A DNA stretch of 64,000 nucleotides. Origin: Phallusia mammillata. Lineage: Eukaryota > Chordata > Ascidiacea > Phlebobranchia > Ascidiidae. Below, piece after piece: positions 1 through 14,300 of this stretch (positions are counted from its first letter, which is position 1; every line of letters starts with the position of its first letter). Both the position numbers and the translations under genes were made by a program. Location of the stretch: assembly GCA_003260075.1 (NCBI GenBank), contig QLIY01000503.1:1-64000 (forward strand), in the 5' to 3' direction. A model generated the notes under the pieces. That model saw nothing but the letters and a program-made list of their open reading frames with translations. It had not been told where the DNA came from and did no database searches.

Positions 1-146
1 CATTAGAGACAGAGTAGTTATTTCCGTGGAAGAAAGAGATGGAGGGTATTCCTTTCCAGCCGGCAAACACCCAACAGACGCCCACATCACTTTCAAACAG
101 TCGATAGAATGTGCTCCATAGTATGTTGGACATTCAGTGGGCAAAT
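1..146 (-). CDS. Unit 1 exon A, 3' end off window
   Basis: Opens N-LPTECPTYYGAHSIDC, then WASVGC and GKEYPPSLSS. The Asn comes from a codon split with exon B of unit 1. The last few codons and the donor lie before base 1. Gamma class. GAH replaces the usual GPH. Confidence 0.88.
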
Positions 147-1783
147 CTGGCATCAACAAAAAGTGTTTGAACAGATAATTGAGCCACATTTACAAACTTT
201 GTTCAACATATTAACATTTCACAGTACGCCAGGCCCATTGAAGGCACCACACCGAATCAGCCAGTCACCAAGCATTCACCACCATATGGTAAGACGTAAG
301 CTAGAAAATCTAGCCTGCGGTGGGATTCGAACCCACGACAGGAGTCTTTCCGGGACTCTCACTGATTCGGTATGGCGCCTTCAATGGGCCTGGCGTACTG
401 TGATTTATATATGAGTGTGCCGTGATCGCTGGTCTGCACGGACACTTCAGGACTGATCCCAGTTATGAATTTATGTTCATCTTAACATATTAACATTTAT
501 GTGAAACACCTTTTTACTAAGTAACTTTAAACCTTTTTTAACAGAGCTTAGAGATAGGAAACTAAAACAAGTAGGTTTTACTTATTCCAAAACAGTTGAG
601 TTGGTGAGTGTCATTTCCAGAATCAGCTTCTGTCCTTATATTGTCCGTGTAAGCCAACAGTTCCCTAAAATGTACAAAACCAGAAAACATATGCTTAAAC
701 CCAACCTTTTTGAGTGCAATGCATTGAGTGTGTAGTAACACCTGCAACTTAAATAGAACATTTGGTTGAGAAAAACAGCCAACATTTATTACATAGAACC
801 ATATCATGCTTCCATGCATCTTTTTATGAAAAATTTTTCCTCATAACATCACTAAAAACATATCCATGTAAAGTAGGGTTGCACAGCTTAAATGTGAGTG
901 CAAGACAAAATCTTTAACACATTTTAGTCCAGTGCCACAACAAGTTAAATGAATTGGTTGTGTTAAAAGTAAAGAACGTATCTGGCATACATTCTTAACC
1001 CAATGAACATAATGTTGTTTCCAGGGATATTTCATAATATTCTTAATCGTATCAAACAACTGTTTGNCTACACAGGCTCAGTGGAGAAACCGCCGAATCA
1101 CAAGCACAGTTGCCTGCCTTGTATGCTGCACATGTCAGCTAACTGATTTTTTTCCAAATAAACTGACCTGAAGTTGAGTTTGGATAAAGTCGTTATTTCA
1201 GCCGAAGTGAGCTTATCCGGAAACTCGTGCCCTTCTGGTACACAGCCACTAATATTCCACACAGCTCTTAGACACTTCATAGTATGAGGACCGTAATATG
1301 TCGGACATTCAGGAGGGATAACTGGAAAAAATGAAAACATACATAGCAAACTGAAAATCATTCGAGAAACACATAAATATAATATGGTCCGAGCCGAGCC
1401 AGAACCCAAGTACTCGGTACCGAGCATCGCTGTTTTTGATGCTCGGTGCTCAGCCCAGCAGTTGCATGAACTGACCCTTTGCATATTTGTGCCATGGTAA
1501 GACATGAATCTAGTGTCCTAAGGTTAACCAAGAAGAAAAGTGACTGTTTTTTTTTATACACGCTAGAATAGATGGTGAAAAACACCCATCCCTGGTCTCC
1601 AACATAGCCTGTGTGTATCAAATTATCATGAAACACATAGTAAATATCCCAAAATAAACTATTTGACATTTTTGCTTTTATACCAAAGGTGTTTGTCTAA
1701 AAAAGTTAGATGAATGTTTTTCTTTTCAGTTGACCTTTTACATAAGGTTTATTTGAGATTATTAGCTTCACTGTAACGAAATA

Positions 1784-1854
<71 letters not shown>

Positions 1855-2317
1855 AAAAAAAGCCAAAAAATGCTTGAAAAGTGTATGTTTGACAGACAGT
1901 AACACCATAGACAACAATTTCATCTTACCAATCCCGAAACAGGCCAGTTGTTGAGCTGCAATGCCTGAATCTGCATCAGACTTGATCCGAGTCATGCGAT
2001 CCAGTAATGAACTACAAAACACAAAACCAAAATATTTGACCAGTCACTGAGTGTTGTATGAATAAAGTACATCTTGCTCAATCTACAAAACAGAGCCACC
2101 AGTTTCAGACATTTTATCTAAATATATTTTTTCCTGTTTAAATTGCGCTTTTAAGCCGGGCCAGTCTGTTTCAGGCCTTTTAAGTTTTTTATTCCAACCA
2201 CTCACTTTTGTTAAATTGTTTTTGAGAATTTTGCACACAAACAAAATTATGTTTTGTTTCACTTTAAGTTCTTACCATCCAGTTATTTTTACAAATTGTT
2301 AAAAAGCTGGTTGCACT

Positions 2318-2361
<44 letters not shown>

Positions 2362-5300
2362 ACACTTAGAACGCAAATTAAATTGCAAAAAAAGCTTTCT
2401 ATTTTGACAAACCAAAATAATATGGTTTAATTTAAACTTTTGGAGTTTGCAGACAAAAAGTAACCTCTTCAACTTAGCTGACAAAAAAATCATTTAGCAA
2501 GTATTGGTGAAACACAAATAAACAAACACATACTCACTTATATGTCATGCCTGATAAAGTTGCTATTTGAGCGTGAGAAAGAGCATCAGGGTATTGATGG
2601 CCAACTGTCAAACATCCAACTGCGGCCCAAATAACTTTCAAACAATCGATGGAATGTGGTCCATAATATGTTGGGCACTCAGTTGGTAAGTCTAATGCCA
2701 AAAAAAATTTTACAGTATTAAACCTGGCATTAATATTAGTCATGTTGTCAAAAAACCTCATCCCGCATTTAAAACAATGTTGAAAAAAACGAGGACAGAT
2801 CATTGTTAAACTTTATAACCAGTTACATTGTAAGCACATAATAAAAATACCACCTGTTTTAAGAATCTCACGAAATGAAGTGCTAGGTTTGCCTTAGGAG
2901 TTGTTTCAAGAAACAAAAATCACAATTTACACCATGTGAAAAATACATCTACATTTATCTAGGGTTAAGCTGAAGATGTATTATAATTGTTTTAAATGTG
3001 AAATAGTTATATATGTTATAGTAGACACAGGAAAGAAGAAAAATACAGTAAATGCAAAAACTCACCGATTCCGAAACAGTTTAGTTGTTGTGCATCAATT
3101 CCTGCATCAGATTCATCTTTTATTACTTCTGTCCAGTTTACCAAATTTCTGTGACATAACTTCGAGTTAAATCCAGCTCTTACCAAATAAGTACAATGTC
3201 CACAAATTTAAGGGGGGGGGGCGCGTCAGATTCATCTTTTACTACTTCTGTCCAGTTTACCAAATTTCTGTGAAATAACTTAAGAGTTAAATCCAGCTCT
3301 TACCAAATAAGTACAATGTCCACAAATTTAATAAAACAAATACTTTTGTAAAATTTTGTACTATGTGGGGTGTTGGATGACACAAAACTAAAAGTGCTAA
3401 TCCCTAATTCCAACCCCAAATAGCTTTATCATAATTTCAATTTCAACCCCAAATAGCTTTATTATAATTTCAATTTCAACCCCAAATAGCCAACAAATTT
3501 CATTAGACGAAGATCCAGATTAACAAATGTTGATTAGTTCAAGCCTTACCACATTACAAATCATTTGTACCTCAAGTTTTTTTCGGAAATAGACGAACTA
3601 ACCGAATCCAATTTAAACAAGGTTTACTGTAATTTGTTTTCTATTATTGTGACAATAATAAAGTCTCAACACTATTTGAACCAAGCACAACAGGATCCAA
3701 ATAATGACAGAAAAAACAAAAGGTACAGAAACATTGTGAAATACCTGTATGTGAGAACAGCCAAGCTATCTTGGTCAACTTTTGCAAGTTTATCTGGGGA
3801 TTTATGTCCCTGTGGTAAACATCCAGTAATATTCCAAACTGTTTTCATACAATCTACTGTATGAGCTCCATAGTAGGTTGGGCATGTTCCTGGCAAGTCT
3901 GTAAATCATCAAATAAGACATAAGAAAGTGTACACGAATACTACAGTGTATTTGCAAAAAAACAACAACACAGTTTTTGAAAACACATTAGGCAATTATT
4001 ATTACCAATGCTAGCATTAGTAAAGCAATCAGTAATTGCTAAAATCCTTGATGATGAAAGTAAACTACTTGTATATAGTCAGAACCTAAATGTTGTTAAA
4101 ACTGTTATTGATTGTTAAATATAGATCAAATATGGGCCATTGAAATACCGATAGTGACAAGAGTGTTTGTTTACAAATTTAGGCATTGAGAGTTGTATGA
4201 ACAGATCTGTGTATAGCAATTCAAAACAGATCTAATTCATAAGTTTGAAATGCCAGTTTCATTTTAAGTCCAAGTCCATTCGATTACAAACCATACTTTA
4301 CCTAACCCAAAACATTCAATTTGGTCTGCTGCAGAACCAGGGGGGGGGGAATGTTGTTAAAACTGTTATTGATTGTTAAATATAGACCAAATATGGGCCA
4401 TTGAAATACCGATAATGACAAGAGTGTTTGTTTACAAATTTAGGCATGGAGAGTTGTATGAACAGATCTGTGTTTAGCAATTCAAAACAGATCTAATTCA
4501 TAAGCTTGAAATGCCAGTTTCATTATAAGTCTATGTCCATTCGATTAAAAAACATACTTTACCTAACCCAAAACATTCAATTTGGTCTGCTGCAGAACCA
4601 GTATCAGCATCTGCTTTGGTTTTATCCATTACCGCCTTTATTGCACTGAAAACAAGATGTATAAACCATTTGCATTACAAAATAAATTTCCTTTCTTTAT
4701 GGGGGGGGGGAAATTTCCTTTCTTTATCATTACATTCAAGTTTGTTCTTAGTTTTTTGAAACTGTATCTGTTGTAACTATGTTGCTAATTGGTTAAACAT
4801 AAAAGGGAATACAAAAATAGTCGTACATGAGTTATTCAATAATTCTGTGATTGGCTTTTTACTTTTCTATTAGTTGGAAATAAGAATTCTTTGCATAAAA
4901 CGATGTTAATAAACACCACATGGACTGCAACTACTAAAGCTCATGGACCCAACTAATAAATCATTTCTACCTTATCTATACTGCTTTTTTCACTTAAACC
5001 AACAACATACATGCTTTTTACCTGCCGTTTGTGCGGCTTACATTTTAAATTTATACTGATATACTTTCTACACTTCAACATTTTACATGTATTTGGCGTT
5101 CAAAACTTGTATGCAAGTACAGATTATACGTCGATATACGTTCTGCAGGGTACAATTATCAATGTAACTAACAGATATGAGCAAATAGTTATGCTATGTA
5201 ATAACACAAAGATGTATTATGAAACAATAGTATCTAAATTCCATTGTGCGGCTTACAATCGAGGGCGGCTTACACTATTTTTTTAACACCTCAACATGCG

Positions 5301-8300
5301 TCGTATAATTGAGGGCGGCTTACAATCGAGTAAATACGGTACGCAGTAATGCAATCAAGCAATAGCTCTACTCAGCCTGATTCAACAAGGTCAGTGCTGT
5401 TTGGCTGCCAACCAAAAACTTTGCCACACTATTGATAAGTTAAATAATAAATTGAGGATATAAGCATACATTTACCTGTAGGTTAAAAGAGTTAATGCTG
5501 CTTGTTCAGCTGCCGTCCGCTTGGGAGGATATTCATCTCCAGCAGGTAGGCATTTTGCATTTGTCCAAATTATATTCAAACAAGGCATTGAATGAGGACC
5601 ATAATAGGTTGGACACTCAGTAGGAAAATCTATGCAAGAAACAAACATATAGAGTAGCAATGAAACAATCCAATAAAGAAATAGCTTTACCAATTCCAAA
5701 GCAGTTTAGTTGTTGTGCAGAAATTCGGGGGGGGGGAGATGTCCGCTTGGGAGGATATTCATCTCCAGCAGGTAAGCATTTTGCATTTGTCCAAATTATA
5801 TTCAAACAAGGCATTGAATGGGGACCATAATAGGTTGGGCACTCAGTAGGAAAATCTATGCAAAAAACAAACATAAAGTGTAGCAATGAAAGAAACATTT
5901 TTTTACTGCTGCGTTTGCTTTTTTCATTTTGCGTCCACATCTTATACTTGCCTTTTTTCGAGTTTTTAGCAGCGCCATACCTGCCGGTCTGCATTTGCAG
6001 TCATGTAAGGCAGTGGAACGGTTTCTTGTGGTCAGTCCGGGCACGTGTGCATTTGTATTTTTTTGCTTTTATTTATTGATTTTATCCCGTTTTTATATTA
6101 CTTTCAGACATTAATGATGCTTACAAAGGCGAAATACATTTGTTTTCATAAAACAAATCAATACAGGGGCCTATTTTGTGGTTTTCATGCTAAATTTTCT
6201 TCAAACAAATAGGTAAATAGCTTTACCAATTCCAAAGCAGTTTAGTTGTTGTGCAGAAATTCCCGCATCAGAATCGGATCGTATTAATGTCATCCCATCC
6301 AACACATCACTGTAAGTAAAAAGAACCACATCACTACTAGATTTGGCAAAGGTTATGTCAAACATTTCAAACACAGATTTTTTATTTAAGGTGCATAACA
6401 TATACATCACTATAAGATTCAGATAACAGTTTTCTAAATCTTATGAAACACAGCTAAACTTTATTTTCAAAATTAACCATAATGCAGAAAACACAAAGTT
6501 TACCCAGAATAATACTAAAAATGTTCAAAGCAATTAAATTAAGTTAATAGACCTCTTCTGGCAAATGTTATTTGATTCTGACGTTTCGACGTCCTATACA
6601 GTTCGTCTTCATCAGGGCAAATAACACTGAATGCGCGTAGTACAGTGCACAATAAACAAAGGTAAAAAAGAATTAAACGCAAGCATGTCACAACGCAGCG
6701 AAAACACTGTGCGATAACGAATGATTGCAATTGAATATTTAAATACTATGCTAGTAAAAATAATCAAGAAAAATTCGGTCTACAAAACATTTGTATTGAC
6801 ACTGCCATTACCTTTATATAGCAATCAATATGCAGTGGTAAAGTCAAGCCTTAAAAAGGTGCAAATATACATAACTACAAACGAAAAGCAACACACATCA
6901 CTTACGTGTATGTCATTCCTGCTAACGTCGGGGGGGGGGTAATGAACAAAAGTAAAAAAGTATTAAACGCAAGCATGTCACAACGCAGCGGAAACACTGT
7001 GCGATAACGAATGATTGCAATTGAATATTTAAATACTACGCTAGTAAAAATAATCAAGAAAAATTCGGTCTCCAAAACATTTGTATTGACACTGCCATTA
7101 CCTTTACATAGCAATCAATATGCAGTGGTAAAATCAAGCCTTAAAAAGGTGCAAATATACATAACTACAACCGAAAAGCAACACACATCACTTACGTGTA
7201 TGTCATTCCTGCTAACGTCGCTATTTCTGTGGTGGAAAGAACACCAGGAAATTCTTTACCAGCCGGCAAACATCCAACCGACGCCCAAATGACTTTCAAA
7301 CAATCCACTGAATGAGGACCATAGTAGGTTGGACACTCGGTGGGCAAATCTGTTAAGATGTAAAGATTATTTCTCGCTTGATTAATAAAATGAATAAAGG
7401 ATGTAAGTACATCTTGGTCTAGTATTGCTGAGATATTTCAGATGAGAATTGTTTGATCAGTTGTCATGATAGTTCCTCTCTTTGATTATAGAAATTATGT
7501 GAAGATTTGTAATTTAATGGATGTATGTACATCTTGGTCAATTATATGAAGTGTTGTTTCATGATTTTTTTCATGATAATAAAACCAGTCCAAAACTTAA
7601 AAATATACTTTTTTGAAAGTAAGCAATGATGGAGTACATAAAACCTCATGCAGTTAATATTTAAAGTTAGGTATATTTTTAAAACACTATTTCAAAATGA
7701 GGACCAAACATGAAATATGGGCAAACACCACTGTGTTCTAATTCTGGCCAATTGTGTTTCCCAAGCTAGAAAATGTAACAGCATTGCACTAACCCAGTGG
7801 TTCTTTTTTTTTTACGGATCGTGTACCACCTGACAACTTTTTGTATCGCTGCATACCACCTAAAGTTTAGTACTAGTGGTACACGTACCACAGTTTGAGA
7901 ATTACTGCTTTTACCCCACGAACTTACAGGAACCAAGTCTTCAAAATAGAATCATTGTTAGCACAAATACCAACAAACAAATACACAGTATTTACTTATT
8001 CCAAAACAATTCAATTGCTGTGCGTCAATTCCTGCGTCAGAATCTGTTTTAATTCTTTCCATGTGATCATACAGAAAACTAAAACACAAAATAAATAGCG
8101 TAAATCAGTGGTTTTCAATCTGTTTATTGTTGAGGTAAAATAGTAGTTTTTTAAGTGCATAAGAAGCCAAAACAAAAACAAGACCTCAGAAAATCACCAA
8201 AGATTATTGCCTTCAAAGCTAAAATAGCAATTTTTGGTTTTCTTAGGTCTGGTGCGAGCCGCAAATATAAGTAGTTGGAAGCCACATGCCGCCCTAAGAG

Positions 8301-11300
8301 CCATGTTTGAGAATCACTAGCGTAAGCCCAGTGGATCAACAAACAACATAAAGCTATTACAAAACACAATTAAATACCTGTAACGAAGACCAGTTAGCAT
8401 TGTAATGTCTCCTGACGACAGTTTGTCCGGATATTTGTAACCCCCAGGCAAACATTTAACTAGTCCCCAAACAGTTTTCAAACAATCCTCAGAGTGTGGT
8501 CCATAGTAAGTGGGACAATCGGCAGGGAAGTCTAAACAACAGAAATTAAACATTTTAAATCAGTTTGAACAAAAAAATGCATGGAAAAAAAACTATACAA
8601 AACAATATTTAGTGGGATGGGTCGAGCCAGAACCCGAGTACTTAGTACCGAGCATCACAGTTTTTAATGCTTGGTGCTTAACCAAACAGAACATTTGCAG
8701 TTTTGGGGGGGGGGGGAATGGTGTGAATCCAGTGGCACAACAAACAGTATAAAGCTATTACAAAACACAAATAAATACCTGTAACGAAGACCAGTTAGCA
8801 TTGTAATGTCCCCTGAAGACAGTTTGTCCGGATATTTGTAACCTCCAGGTAAGCATTTAACTAATCCCCAAACAGTTTTCAAACAATCCTCTGAATGTGG
8901 TCCATAGTAAGTTGGACAATCGGCAGGGAAGTCTAAACAACAGAAATTAAACATTTTAAATCCGTTTGAACAAAAAATGCATGAAAAAAAAAACTATACA
9001 AAACAATATTTACTGGGATGGGTCGAGCCAGAACCCGAGTACTTAGTACCGAGAATCGCAGTTTTTAATGCTTGGTGCTTAACCAAACAGAACATTTGCA
9101 GTTTTGACCCATCCCTACTACAGACATTGATTTAAGTTGATGAAAAACATGAAGTCTTTCGATTTTGAGAAATGTATGTTTCGCTTGACCTTGTATCTTA
9201 TTGAATAAGATCGCTTGACCCAGTATCTTATTGAATAAGATTTCGCTTGACCCAGTATCTTATTGAATAAGATTAATTATCTTCAGTAATCATTGTTTAC
9301 GAAATAGGGGTTAATAAACCACTGCCAAAACTAACAAAAAATGTGACAAGGGGGGGGGGTGATTTTGAGAAATGTATGTATCGCTTAACCTTGTCAGTAT
9401 CTTATTGAATAAGATTAATTATCTTCAGTAATCATTGTTTACAAAATAGGGGTTAATAAACCACTGCCAAAACTAACAAAAAATGTGACAACCGATAAGT
9501 GAAAATACAGAATATTTTATCCCTACACTTGTAGGTTTACCATTTACGATTTTTCACTTCATCATAAGCAGGTAATCATCATAAACAGAAGGCAACTTAA
9601 CAATATCGAACTTTTATTCAAACAGATGGAAGACAACTGACCTTTTCCAAAACAATTTAATTGTTCTGCGCTAACTCCAGCATCTGAGTCAGTCCTTGTC
9701 TTTTCAAATTTGTCTCTTAAATCGCTAAAAAATATAAATATAACACCATTCATATACGTTTATGAAAACATTAAGTCATCCATCCAACAGGTTTCAAGAT
9801 ATATATATTTCATCTTTATGGCATCATGATTTTCACAGTTTGCATACATTTTCACCACCATTATGTGTGTACGTTTGCTTTTAGATACTGATGATGCCAT
9901 AAAAGCGAAATATATATATACATATAAAAATCTGAAGAGGAATGACTTAATGTTTTATAAATTTGAATCAACAAGCATAAGGTTCATTACAGTCTTCATC
10001 TATCAAGCACGAGCAGGGAGATTCTAGTTAAAGTATAAATATACAGTATTGATTTCTTTTCATATAACAGGTTAAAGTTGTTCTTTTTCTTATTCAAATG
10101 TAAAGCCACCTTTCAATTGATACAAGTCCTTTAGAATTGTGGATATTATTTTGGGCTTTATTGATTTAAATAGTTGCGATTTCAACACCAAGTACTTTTG
10201 ATAGTTTGTCTTTGTACATAGAATGGTAAACTTTTCTAAAGGGCCCATATACATGTCCTATTAGCTTAAACGCATTATTGTTTTACTTTTATCATTTAAA
10301 GTTAAACGTCTTAACGTTGCGCAGTTATTTCTGGCCTGGTAAATATTTTAGCGCAATTGTGCTGCTACGATTTTGCCCGGCGAAGGGGGGGGGGCAAACT
10401 CAGCTCAACTCAAAGAGCTAAAAGATTCTAGTTTCAAGTTTAAAAGTATAAATATAAGTATAATACCATTTTTGTTACAAAAAAAAAACAGTTAATATAT
10501 ATGCTTAAGTGCACTAACATAAAGTTCAGTTTAGTTAAAACCAATATATCAGCTGATGAAAGCTTGTCAGGATATTCGTGTCCATCTGGAATACAGCCAC
10601 TCATATTCCAAACACGTCTCAAACAAGCCATTGAATGGGGACCATAGAAAGTTGGACATTCGACTGGAATGACTGCAATAACAAGACAAAAGACTCAAGC
10701 GAAGTTGTAAAAATTTTGCAGAAATATGAACTGTCTGGGTTATGTACGAAATGGCATAACAAAATAGTGATAAAAAAGGCAAATAGAACACTTATGCAAA
10801 TGAGAGAGCACTGTAGTAGGTCTTAAACACTGTCCTAGCAATTAAAAATACACAGCATAACTTACTTCAGGCAAAATTCTTTAGGTGGTGGAAAGTGCAC
10901 TGCCACTTATTTTAAAGAATGTTTATAGAAAATTGCACCAGCTAGCGCTTTTTGGTTGGGGTAAATTTTTGTAATCAAACTGACATTAAAATAAACCCTA
11001 AGATTAGTTTCTCACTCAGTTCCTACCAAACTAGTAATTTGATATTCCATGTTTAAGTCAGTGGCTCTTTTCATACAATACAATAACAATAAGTGTTTGG
11101 AACACTTTATACAGATCTGTTTATAACTTTAATGATGAAAATAACGGCCCAAATATACATACAAAATCGACATGCTTTATTATTCAAACGTTCCGCCAAC
11201 ACGTATGCCATCATCAGTGATATGAAGGGCCACATCAGTTACACCCATTTATATTCACTTCAGTCACATAAAAGGTTGATGAAAAGGTGTATAGAAGTGT

Positions 11301-14300
11301 TGCTTTTAATCTATTTGTGCCGTTATTTTAATCGTTCAATAAGTGATTATTATTTAATAAAAATTGACAGGTCACCTATCATACAATGAAAGGCAATACA
11401 ATATCTGTTTGCTTTGGTCCAATATCTTCATTTGAATATGACAAAAAATAAACCAGAGCTTACCTATTCCCAGACAATTCAACTGTTGAGCTGCAATTCC
11501 TAAATCAGCCTCAGTCCTAGTTAATGTCATGCCAGCCAGTAAAGCTCTGAAAACAATAAAATAGTCAGTGCAAAAGAATATGATACTGGCCACAAACAAA
11601 GTTGAATAGTAAAATGTTGAAAATCTGACACAAATAACAAAAAGCAGAACGCCAAAAAGCTGGCTCCAGTAAAAATAAGAAGACCCTAAAACCAGCCTAA
11701 ATCACAATAAGTAAAAAAACAAAACATATCTAAATCGAAGCCATAGTTTGAAACGTAACATCAAACCTAGCTTGTGTCATATTTAAAAAGTTCTATTTGG
11801 CAATGGATACCTGCTTTAATGATTGAAAAAGTACCAGTTTAAATCTAGCAACAGAGTTTTGTTTGGGACAATGGTGCAGTAGTTTTATTCATAACAAGTG
11901 GGCACATGAACAGTTAGAAAATTCAGATGAAACATTGGCCTGTCTGGCAACTTTAAGAAAACAAACCAACTATAAAATAAAGCCACAAGTGCTTACGTGT
12001 AGTTCGTGGCAGATAACACTGATTGTTCTGACGTGGAGAGACTGTCAGGATATTTATGTCCTGCTGTCAAACATTTAACCGACGCCCAAACCACTTTCAA
12101 ACACTCGATGGTATGTGGACCATAGTAAGTCGGACACTTAGCAGGCAAGTCTGTGAAAGAAAAAACAGTAATACGAAAATACAACACTTGTCTTGTAATC
12201 TGTTTAACACAGCTGTTACTTTGCATTCTATATCAATATTGCAGAGTTTACAGCCAAGTTCATCTAATTGTTTTAAGTCGACAGATCAGTTTAGGAAAGG
12301 TTGTATTCACCGACTGGCATTCAATGAAATAACTAACAAATTGCATGCATGCTTATATACCGTCATAGCCTTGATGAGCAATGTTAGAAATTGAATTTAA
12401 AAGGATTTTTATCAACTCAGAGCCAGCCTGTATTTTTAATTATACATTGCCATTTACAGTAAGTTACAATTTATAAGGTGACATTTGGTGTTTTTTTACA
12501 GGATTTTTTCCACAAAGAGTAGGAAAAGCTTTATTTGAGATCACTGTTTATTATATGTGCAATTTTCTGTAAAAATAGTTGACAAAGCAAAAGTGCTTCC
12601 TAATCAGAATCAGTCAACAAATAGTCTTAAAACAATATACGTTTCACTCATGTGGATATCATCAGTCAATCTCATTCAAAATAAAGTGACCAAATAACTT
12701 ACCGACTCCAAAACAATTGAGTTGCTGGGCATCAACCCCTGCATCGGCCTCAAGTCTTATCGTCTCCGAGTGGTTGTACAACTCTCTAAAATTTTAAATA
12801 AAGATAAATAAGATTTACCTGTACTCAATTTGCCAAGCTTTTTGAGCAATTAACTGCTATAACCATAACTAAGCACTTTTTTCATAAACATGTTTTTGGG
12901 TCCCCATGCAACTAAACGAACTATGCAATTACCCGAATTTGTCTATACATCAATAAAAACAGCATTGCCTTAATAAAACTCCTTCAGGTCAAAACAGAAA
13001 CACCAGGTTTATGGCCATTTGACTACTACAGAATGTTCATAACTGTGAGGTTAAAAACATGCTTTACTACTATGGAAACATAACAGCATACAATATCATA
13101 CATCAAGATGTATTTAAACAGCTCTGTCGCCAACTGTAGGGTCACAACCTACAGTTTCGAAAGCATAACTCCAGACAATTCCCTGTGTACATTCTGTTCA
13201 AAGCGGTACATCTACTTGTGCATAGCCAGTGTTTTTTTTAAGGATGTTCAAATTTCTCCAGCGGTTTCCCAAATTGGCTATTTAAGCAAATATGGCTATT
13301 TTTTGGTATTTAAATGAAACACTTGCGGTCTCTTAAAACTACTTAGCGGTCACCCAAACCAAACCTTAAAAAAAACCTGTGCATAGCCAATAATGTTACC
13401 TGTACGTTAGCACAGACAGGACATTAAAATCAAATGTTGCAAGCTTGGGTGGATAGTCTTGTCCTGGTGGAATACATCCAACAATTTCCCAAATAGCCAC
13501 CATACAAGCTACAGTGTGGGGACCATAATAGGTTGGACATGCAGTAGGAAAATCTAAAGTAAAACAAAATAAACAGATTAAAAATAAAGCAAAACTGAGC
13601 TTAAACAGGACACAAACATAACGAGTCAGGTAATTGAAGACAAAATTGATAATTAATCATAATATACCAGGCATAATACCGAATCAGCCAGTCACCAAGC
13701 ATTCCTAAATGGCAAGGTGTAGGCTAAAAAAATCTAACTTGTGATGAGATTCCAACCCATTACAGGAGTATTTCCAGGACTCATGCTCATCAACTGAAAT
13801 TGCCAGTGATGCAAAATAAAACAGACATTTATGAGTTGTCATCATCAGTGAAATAGTGCACAAGCGAAACCAGTTCGTTTATACATGCAGACACAAAGAG
13901 CTTTCACATTTAGAAAGAAGACTTACTTATTCCAAAACATTCTAGTTGATCTACGCCAGAACCAGCATCAGAATCTGCTTTAGTGGTTTCAAAATCTGTC
14001 CTCAGATCACTAAAATCAATGAAATGTGGTTTGTTTGGGATTGAACCTTACTCCAGGGGTGTCCAAACTTTTTTTCAAGAGCCAATTTTCATCTGGGGCA
14101 GACGCCCACAAGCCACTGTTTTTTTGTAATGTCTTTAACTGGACAATTATACACAAAATACATGGCATGAAAGGAAATTTTGGGATTTGGTTGCGTCAGA
14201 ACCATATATACTTTCTTTTTACCGGTAATTCTAGTTCTATGAAGAAGCTTTGCGTGAAGGGACAAGTCGCCTCTACCCAAAACCTTAATTCAAAAACTGC

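Noticed and set aside
303..367. A tRNA gene on the minus strand
   Set aside because: The T arm and an anticodon-like hairpin are good, but no matching acceptor 5' strand or D arm is found and the block lies within a dispersed element with target duplications.
8779..8932. Counting this exon, 27711-27793, 39451-39533, 49940-50022 and 58190-58343 as extra repeat units
   Set aside because: Each would place two A or two B exons next to each other and lies across a filler run with duplicated introns; allelic copies explain them better.
9181..9274. A CRISPR-like array
   Set aside because: Three directly abutting 31-bp units without unique spacers in a eukaryotic intron; it is a minisatellite.
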